64,000 nt of DNA from UBA4416 sp964541155 (GTDB lineage Bacteria; Bacteroidota; Bacteroidia; B-17B0; Aurantibacillaceae): the NCBI GenBank assembly GCA_964541155.1, contig CAZIPC010000006.1, forward strand, positions 1 through 64,000, given 5' to 3'. The notes beneath the pieces were generated by a model that saw only the letters and a program-made list of their open reading frames with translations, was not told where the DNA came from and did no database searches. How positions within the stretch are numbered: position 1 is the first letter of the stretch; each line of letters begins with the position of its first letter. This document shows, piece by piece, positions 58,830 through 64,000 of this stretch. The position numbers and the translations under genes are program-made.

Positions 58830-60122
58830 ATGTCATTTATTCACGCTATTGCAGCAAGACAAATTTTAGATTCAAGAGGAAACCCTACCATTGAAGTAGA
58901 TGTAGTAACCGATCAAGGTATTTTAGGTAGAGCCGCAGTTCCTTCTGGTGCATCAACAGGCATGCATGAAGCGGTTGAATTAAGAGATAATGATAAAACA
59001 CAATATTTAGGAAAGGGCGTTTTAAAGGCTGTGAATAACGTTAATACTGCAATTGCAGAGCGTTTAAAAGGAATGTATATTTTTGATCAAAGTGCAATTG
59101 ATGCTGCAATGATTGAATTAGATGGAACTTTAAACAAAGGGACTTTGGGAGCTAATGCTATATTAGGAGTTTCTTTAGCAGTAGCAAGAGCTGCTTCTGA
59201 GGAGTGTAGGCAACCATTATATCGTTATGTTGGAGGTGTTAATTCTAATATTTTGCCAATACCCATGATGAATATTTTAAATGGAGGTTCTCATGCAGAT
59301 AATGGAATTGATTTTCAGGAGTTTATGATTATGCCTATTGGTGCTGAGAGTTTTAGTGAGGGTTTAAGAATGGGAACAGAAGTGTTTCATCATTTAAAAG
59401 CAGTTTTAAAATCACAAGGACTGGCAACTAATGTTGGAGATGAAGGAGGATTTGCACCTAATTTCAAAAATAACGAGGAGGCTATTAAAGCAGTAATGCA
59501 AGCTATTGATAAGGCAGGATATAAAGCTGGCGAAGATATTTATATAGCTATGGATGCCGCTTCATCTGAATTTTATAATACTGATGAAAAGGTATATCAC
59601 TTTAAAAAATCTACTGGAGATAAATTAACATCTTCACAAATGGTTGATTTTTGGGCAGATTGGAGAAAAAAATATCCAATTATTTCTATTGAAGATGGAT
59701 TTGCTGAAGAAGACTGGGATGGTTGGAAGTTGATGACAGATAAATTAGGGTCTTCTACACAATTAGTTGGAGACGATTTATTTGTTACTAATGTAAATTT
59801 TTTACAAAAAGGAATTGATATGGGAGTAGCAAATTCTATTTTGGTTAAAGTAAATCAAATAGGAACTCTAACTGAAACCATTAATGCTGTTCAATTAGCT
59901 CATACTAATAGTTATACTTCTGTAATGAGCCACCGAAGCGGAGAAACAGAAGATACAACAATTGCAGATTTAGCTGTAGCATTAAGTTGTGGGCAAATTA
60001 AAACAGGTTCGGCATCTCGCAGCGATCGGATTGCAAAATACAATCAATTATTAAGAATTGAAGAGCAATTAGGCAATAATGCTCGATATATAGGAAAAGA
60101 TTTTAAGTTTTTAAAAAAGTAA
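58830..60122 (+). CDS. eno: Enolase
   Basis: Glycolytic enzyme of 430 residues interconverting 2-phosphoglycerate and phosphoenolpyruvate. It has the N-terminal IHAIAARQILDSRGNPTIEVDV, the loop AVPSGASTGMHEAVELRD, metal ligands in YIAMDAASSEFY, SIEDGFAEEDW and VGDDLFVTN, and the catalytic-lysine region ILVKVNQIGTLTE followed by MSHRSGETEDTTIADL. It is flanked by a 91-base upstream gap without a clear consensus promoter and by its own terminator. Confidence 0.98.
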   Translation: MSFIHAIAARQILDSRGNPTIEVDVVTDQGILGRAAVPSGASTGMHEAVELRDNDKTQYLGKGVLKAVNNVNTAIAERLKGMYIFDQSAIDAAMIELDGTLNKGTLGANAILGVSLAVARAASEECRQPLYRYVGGVNSNILPIPMMNILNGGSHADNGIDFQEFMIMPIGAESFSEGLRMGTEVFHHLKAVLKSQGLATNVGDEGGFAPNFKNNEEAIKAVMQAIDKAGYKAGEDIYIAMDAASSEFYNTDEKVYHFKKSTGDKLTSSQMVDFWADWRKKYPIISIEDGFAEEDWDGWKLMTDKLGSSTQLVGDDLFVTNVNFLQKGIDMGVANSILVKVNQIGTLTETINAVQLAHTNSYTSVMSHRSGETEDTTIADLAVALSCGQIKTGSASRSDRIAKYNQLLRIEEQLGNNARYIGKDFKFLKK

Positions 60123-60131
60123 AATTGTTAT

Positions 60132-60158
60132 AAAAAACCTGTTAAAAGCAGGTTTTTT
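60132..60158. terminator. Bidirectional terminator between eno and the EVE gene
   Basis: AAAAAACCTG, a 7-base loop, then CAGGTTTTTT: a 10-bp stem with T/A tracts on both sides, nine bases after the eno stop and just ahead of the convergent EVE gene's stop. Confidence 0.85.
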
Positions 60159-60164
60159 TATTTT

Positions 60165-60572
60165 TCAGATTTCTCCTAATAAACAAATTCTATCAAATTC
60201 TTCGGGTTTTACTATGCTTACAGATAATCTTTGCAATTTAACTAATTGCATATCTTTTAAATATTCGTCGGCCTTAATTTGAGCTAATGTTACAGTTTTT
60301 TTTAATGTTTTATAAGGAGAAAAATCTACTGCTACCCAAGCAGTTTCTTTTGTTGTAGGGTCTTGATACGCTTCCTTTACAACCTTTGCAATACCTACTA
60401 CACACATACCTTCATTACTATGATAAAAAAGTGCTAAATCTCCTTTTTTCATTGCTTTTAAATTGTTTCGAGCAGCGTAATTCCTTACCCCATCCCAAAA
60501 TGTAATTTTATCTTTTTTAAATTGTTCCCAGCTGTATTTAAAAGGTTCAGATTTTATTAGCCAATAATTCAT
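60165..60572 (-). CDS. EVE-domain protein
   Basis: Protein of 135 residues that is a single EVE (PUA-like) domain. It has MNYWLIKSEPFKYSWEQF, then FWDGVRNYAARNNLKAMKKGD and LFYHSNEGMCVVGIAKV, with the aromatic pocket residues typical of readers that bind modified bases. EVE proteins are thought to recognise modified cytosine or other modified bases in DNA or RNA. No restriction or modification gene lies nearby, so this is probably the widespread housekeeping form. Confidence 0.9.
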   Translation of the reverse strand: MNYWLIKSEPFKYSWEQFKKDKITFWDGVRNYAARNNLKAMKKGDLALFYHSNEGMCVVGIAKVVKEAYQDPTTKETAWVAVDFSPYKTLKKTVTLAQIKADEYLKDMQLVKLQRLSVSIVKPEEFDRICLLGEI

Positions 60573-60725
60573 GATAGTTAAATTAAAATAAATGGTTGTC
60601 TTATATAATTAAGTAGTATCTACTATTTGAAATTAAACAAATTAATAAATTATAGCAAGCAAAGTTTATAACATTTAAAGCCAATAAATTAATCAAAAAT
60701 AAGTTAGATATGTTGTAGTATTTAT

Positions 60726-60733
60726 TAGATTTG
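60726..60733 (+). promoter_or_regulatory. Candidate -7 element of the aminotransferase gene
   Basis: TAGATTTG at 60726-60733 matches TAnnTTTG, 24 bases before the ATG. No TTG at the preferred distance. Confidence 0.4.
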
Positions 60734-60757
60734 TTACGCATTTTTAAAAATAACTAA

Positions 60758-61951
60758 ATGGCACATTTATCAGATAAAGTAAATCTTATTTCGGAATCGC
60801 AAACTATAGCAATGGCTCGTAAGAGTAGAGAGTTAAAGGCACAAGGCATTGATATTATTAGTTTAAGTTTAGGAGAACCTGATTTTAAAACCCCTGATAG
60901 TATTAAGCAAGCAGCAATTGATGCTATTAATAATGATTTTACGTACTATACTCATGTTAGCGGATATGTAGAATTACGACAAGCTATTGCTAATAAGTTT
61001 AAACGCGATAATAATTTAAATTATACCGCAGATGATATAGTAGTGTCTACAGGAGCTAAACAAAGTATAGCAAATGCTGTTTTATGTTTAATAAACCCAG
61101 GCGATGAAGTAATTATACCTGCACCATTTTGGGTAAGTTATTTAGAGATTATTAAATTGGCAGGTGGAGTGCCTGTTATAATAGATACAACTATTGAAAA
61201 TGATTTTAAAATTACGGCTCAACAATTACAAGCTCATATTACCTCAAAGACTCGAATGATGATGTTTAGTACTCCTTGTAACCCTACAGGATCTGTTTAT
61301 AGCAAAAAAGAACTCAGGGCGATTGCAGATGTTGTAAAGCAGTATGATGAATTATACATTATGAGTGATGAGATATATGAACATATAAATTTTGTTGGCG
61401 GTCATGAAAGTATGGCGCAGTTTGATGATATAAAAGAAAGAGTGATTACTATTAATGGTGTTTCCAAAGGTTTTGCGATGACAGGGTGGAGAGGAGGCAT
61501 TATGGCTGCTCCAAGATGGATAGCGCAGGCTTGTGATAAAATGCAAGGCCAATTTACTTCAGCTACTTGTAGCATCACACAAAAAGCAATGCATGCTGCC
61601 ATGGATTTGCCAGCAGAAAGCACACATTATATGCGAGATGCTTTTTTAAGGAGAAGAAATTTAGTGCTTGAATTAATGAAAGATATTCCTGGGTTTAAAA
61701 CAAATATACCAGACGGTGCGTTTTATGTTTATCCAGAGGTTTCTGCATTATTTGGTAAATCATACAAAGATTATACGATTAATAATGCTACTGATTTATC
61801 AATGTTTTTATTGGATGAAGCTCATGTGGCTTTAGTGCCAGGAGCAGCATTTGGAGATGATAAGTATATTCGTTTTTCCTATGCTACCTCAGAAGATAAG
61901 TTAATAGAGGCTTTAAAAAGAATGAAAGAAGCCATTGAAAAACTAAATTAA
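60758..61951 (+). CDS. Class I PLP-dependent aminotransferase (aspartate/aromatic type)
   Basis: Enzyme of 397 residues of the AspB/AspC Ib group. It begins LSDKVNLISESQTIAMARKSRELKAQG, has SLGEPDF near 37-43, STPCNPTGSVYS near 167-178, and the PLP lysine in NGVSKGFAMTGWRGG (near 230-245), with FSYAT near the C-terminus including the Arg that binds the substrate carboxylate (YIRFSYA). The usual substrates are aspartate and glutamate; aromatic acids or prephenate are alternatives in this group. Monocistronic, with a 185-base upstream gap. It could feed 4-hydroxyphenylpyruvate to hpd, but that is only a suggestion. Confidence 0.92.
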   Translation: MAHLSDKVNLISESQTIAMARKSRELKAQGIDIISLSLGEPDFKTPDSIKQAAIDAINNDFTYYTHVSGYVELRQAIANKFKRDNNLNYTADDIVVSTGAKQSIANAVLCLINPGDEVIIPAPFWVSYLEIIKLAGGVPVIIDTTIENDFKITAQQLQAHITSKTRMMMFSTPCNPTGSVYSKKELRAIADVVKQYDELYIMSDEIYEHINFVGGHESMAQFDDIKERVITINGVSKGFAMTGWRGGIMAAPRWIAQACDKMQGQFTSATCSITQKAMHAAMDLPAESTHYMRDAFLRRRNLVLELMKDIPGFKTNIPDGAFYVYPEVSALFGKSYKDYTINNATDLSMFLLDEAHVALVPGAAFGDDKYIRFSYATSEDKLIEALKRMKEAIEKLN

Positions 61952-61997
61952 GCTTAGATATAAAAAAAATCCATCAATAGATTTAAGAGGTAAATTC

Positions 61998-63014
61998 ATG
62001 AAAAAATTATCTGTAAAAAAGGAACATATTAGAGAGATGTTTAAATCGTTTAGCAATTTAAACGTTTTAATTATTGGAGATGTAATGATCGATAGTTATA
62101 TGTGGGGAAAAGTAAATCGTATTTCTCCAGAAGCGCCTGTTCCAATTATTGCTGTAACAAAAAAAGAAAAACGTTTAGGTGGAGCGGCTAATGTTGCATT
62201 AAATATACAAGCGTTAGGTGCTAATCCAATATTATGTTCTGTAATAGGAATAGATTATGAAGGACAAAACTTTTTAGATTTACTAAAGCACCAAAAATTA
62301 AGTCAGAAAGGAATTTTAAAATCTAGAGATAGAATTACTACTGAAAAAACCCGAGTTATAGGTAACAATCATCAATTATTAAGAATTGATGAAGAAACAG
62401 AGGAAGATATATCGGCAGCAGAAACACAACAACTTATTACTTTAATTTCATATATCATTCAACATGATAAGATAGATGTTATTTTATTTGAAGATTATAA
62501 CAAAGGATTAATTACACCTAAATTAATATCAAAAGTTGTTGAGTTAGCTAAAAGTAAAGGTATTCCAACATGTGTAGATCCTAAAAAGAAAAATTTTAAC
62601 GATTATAAAGGAGTAACATTATTTAAACCAAATTTAAAAGAGTTAAGGGAAGGATTAAAATTAGATATAAGTTCGGATAATATTAATGAGCTGCAAAGAG
62701 CAATTAGTAGTTTTAGAGTGAAACAAAAATTTGAAACCGCCCTAGTAACGCTTGCTGAGAAAGGAGTAATTATTAATTCGCGTTCAGAGAAACATCACAC
62801 TCCTGCTCACATACGAAGTATTGCAGATGTTAGTGGGGCTGGAGATACAGTAATTAGTGTAGCATCATTATTAGTAGCGTTGCATGTTAACCCAGTGGTT
62901 ATGGCAGCTATTTCTAATTTAGCAGGCGGTTTAGTTTGCGAACAAATTGGTGTAGTGCCAATTAGTAAAGAATTATTATTGGAAGAAGCTTTAAAATTAG
63001 ATTTTGTAAAATAA
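61998..63014 (+). CDS. PfkB-family sugar kinase (HldE/RfaE1-like heptose-7-phosphate kinase)
   Basis: Protein of 338 residues resembling the N-terminal kinase half of HldE: LIIGDVMIDSYMWGKVNRISPEAPVP near 26-50, RLGGAANVALNIQALGA near 57-73 and the PfkB anion hole VSGAGDTVIS near 273-282. In other bacteria it phosphorylates D-glycero-D-manno-heptose-7-phosphate at C1 for LPS core. No adenylyltransferase half is fused and none is nearby, so the sugar is uncertain. An AGAGG sequence eight bases before the ATG is a rare Shine-Dalgarno-like site for this phylum. Confidence 0.85.
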   Translation: MKKLSVKKEHIREMFKSFSNLNVLIIGDVMIDSYMWGKVNRISPEAPVPIIAVTKKEKRLGGAANVALNIQALGANPILCSVIGIDYEGQNFLDLLKHQKLSQKGILKSRDRITTEKTRVIGNNHQLLRIDEETEEDISAAETQQLITLISYIIQHDKIDVILFEDYNKGLITPKLISKVVELAKSKGIPTCVDPKKKNFNDYKGVTLFKPNLKELREGLKLDISSDNINELQRAISSFRVKQKFETALVTLAEKGVIINSRSEKHHTPAHIRSIADVSGAGDTVISVASLLVALHVNPVVMAAISNLAGGLVCEQIGVVPISKELLLEEALKLDFVK

Positions 63015-63078
63015 TTTTAACTTATAAAACTCAAAGTAAAAACAAAAGAGTTTTGATGTGTTTTTATAGTTAATGATT

Positions 63079-63086
63079 TAGATTTG
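63079..63086 (+). promoter_or_regulatory. Candidate -7 element of ubiE/menG
   Basis: TAGATTTG at 63079-63086 matches TAnnTTTG, 40 bases before the ATG. A TTG at 63053-63055 gives a long 23-base spacer. Confidence 0.4.
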
Positions 63087-63126
63087 ATTTTTTGAGTAAT
63101 ATATAATGGTTAAATAAAATACAAAC

Positions 63127-63849
63127 ATGTCACAAATAACGCCATACAACAGTAACGAATCAAAGAAAGAGCAAGTGGCTCAAATGTTTGATAATATTGC
63201 CTTTAGATACGATTTTTTAAATTCTCTTTTATCATTAGGTATTCATAAAGGATGGAGAAAAAAATGTATTCAATTAATTTCAACAAAACAACCCAAATCT
63301 ATTTTAGATGTAGCTACGGGTACTGGAGATTTTGCTATAGCTGCCATGAAATTAAATCCAACTAAAGTTATTGGAATTGACATAAGCGAAGGAATGATGA
63401 GGTTTGGCAAAGAAAAATTACAAAAATTACAGTTGAATAATGTTATTACATTGCAATATGGAGATGCAGAAACATGTGATTTACCAGACAACTCCATGGA
63501 TGCTATTACTGTAGGATTTGGAGTAAGAAACTTTGAAAACTTAGAAAAAGGATTAACAAATATGTTGCGGATTTTAAAACCAGGAGGACAATTATGTGTT
63601 CTTGAATTTTCATCGCCACGTAAATTCCCAGTAAAACAATTTTATATGTTTCATTTTAAATATATAACTCCTACTTTAGGTAAATTGTTTTCTAAAGATT
63701 CCAGGGCATATACTTACTTGCCAGAGTCAATAAAAGCGTTTCCAGATAATGAGAGATTCACGGCAATTTTAGAAAAAGTGGGATATAAAAAAGCAACGTA
63801 TAGTTCAGTAGGTTTAGGTTTAGCTGCAATTTATATAGCAGAAAAGTAA
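63127..63849 (+). CDS. ubiE: Demethylmenaquinone methyltransferase
   Basis: SAM-dependent methyltransferase of 240 residues catalysing the last step of menaquinone synthesis. The UbiE/MenG signatures are FDNIAFRYDFLNSLLSLGIH near 22-41, DVATGTGDFAIAAM (SAM motif I) near 61-74, DAITVGFGVRNFENLEKGL near 122-140 and the later RILKPGGQLCVLEFSSP. Menaquinone is the usual respiratory quinone in Bacteroidota, so menG would be an equally fair name. Its stop codon abuts the stop of the convergent gene. Confidence 0.94.
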   Translation: MSQITPYNSNESKKEQVAQMFDNIAFRYDFLNSLLSLGIHKGWRKKCIQLISTKQPKSILDVATGTGDFAIAAMKLNPTKVIGIDISEGMMRFGKEKLQKLQLNNVITLQYGDAETCDLPDNSMDAITVGFGVRNFENLEKGLTNMLRILKPGGQLCVLEFSSPRKFPVKQFYMFHFKYITPTLGKLFSKDSRAYTYLPESIKAFPDNERFTAILEKVGYKKATYSSVGLGLAAIYIAEK

Positions 63850-64000
63850 TTATAGTTTTTTTGTTGCTCTCTCGTATAATTCATGAACAATTCCATCTGA
63901 TAATCCTATTTGGGGTACAAATATGTCTTCGATATCAGCTGTTTTCATAATTGTAATAAATATTTTAGATGCATGTATAATCACATCAGCTCTATCAGGC
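63850..64000 (-). CDS. Ppx/GppA-family exopolyphosphatase, C-terminal end only
   Basis: The last 50 codons of a minus-strand gene that enters from the right edge; the stop is at 63852-63850. The visible protein reads DRADVIIHASKIFITIMKTA, then DIEDIFVPQIGLSDGIVHEL and YERATKKL. This fits the C-terminus of the Ppx/GppA phosphatase core (RAD-x-I at the start of a conserved helix and GL-x-DG near the end). Such enzymes hydrolyse polyphosphate or (p)ppGpp-related nucleotides. The catalytic residues lie outside the window. Confidence 0.8.
   Translation of the reverse strand, partial: PDRADVIIHASKIFITIMKTADIEDIFVPQIGLSDGIVHELYERATKKL

Overview
The window is AT-rich chromosomal DNA from a member of the Bacteroidota, most likely a gliding or formerly gliding Flavobacteriales-type bacterium. 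The evidence is a type IX secretion set (PorU, PorV, a PorP/SprF-like protein, GldJ), two secreted proteins with type A or type B T9SS sorting domains, GWxTD and PKD/CHU_C proteins, almost no Shine-Dalgarno sequences, and repeated promoters of the form TTG-N(18-21)-TAnnTTTG. Nothing indicates a plasmid, phage or intact insertion sequence.

Layout. 1-3.4 kb: the str ribosomal operon (rpsL-rpsG-fusA-rpsJ, minus strand; rpsJ is cut by the window edge). 3.5-7.0 kb: a large repeat-rich adhesin-like T9SS substrate and a small secreted protein behind a strong promoter that overlaps a palindrome. 7.1-17.9 kb: an accessory glycan/acyl island. It holds two TMTC-like multi-pass glycosyltransferases with TPR tails (minus). 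Divergent from them is a tightly coupled operon of KAS III, ACP, KAS III, SDR, polyprenyl-phosphate-type GT2 and GNAT. Three aspartyl/asparaginyl beta-hydroxylase-fold proteins follow. 17.9-19.8 kb: a SET-domain protein, a TlpA-like thioredoxin, a SCO1-like protein and tRNA-Ser(UGA). 19.8-22.3 kb: a GWxTD protein and a GT2. 22.4-27.2 kb: tyrosine catabolism (hmgA, hpd), then a U32-family Fe-S protein, a ferredoxin and a QueD-like enzyme. 27.2-29.4 kb: two universal stress proteins and a DoxX protein.

29.5-38.8 kb is an acetate/carboxylate module: acs (minus) and, divergently, an InsA-like zinc-ribbon/HTH protein, a porin, an MHS-family transporter, two tiny membrane proteins, a symporter-histidine kinase fusion of the CbrA/CrbS type, and a receiver-only response regulator. 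By analogy with CrbS/CrbR control of acs, it probably senses and imports a carboxylate and feeds it to acetyl-CoA. 38.8-46.3 kb: a 7TM-SpoIIE phosphatase, mnmA with a MORN-like neighbour, recA, tRNA-Pro(UGG) and a T9SS substrate. 46.4-55.8 kb: murF, gldJ, porP/sprF and, divergently, porU-porV. 55.9-64 kb: proline dehydrogenase, a CBS protein, NAD kinase, enolase, an EVE protein, an aminotransferase, a PfkB-type sugar kinase, ubiE/menG and the end of a Ppx/GppA phosphatase.

The best candidate for an undescribed system is the 7.1-17.9 kb island. Its parts could together build a hydroxylated short acyl group, attach it to an amine on a lipid-linked sugar, and transfer that sugar outside the membrane. 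This is inference from gene content and spacing. The second candidate is the acs locus, where the response regulator has no output domain and a transposase-derived zinc-ribbon/HTH protein sits beside paired GTATATAC-like boxes.
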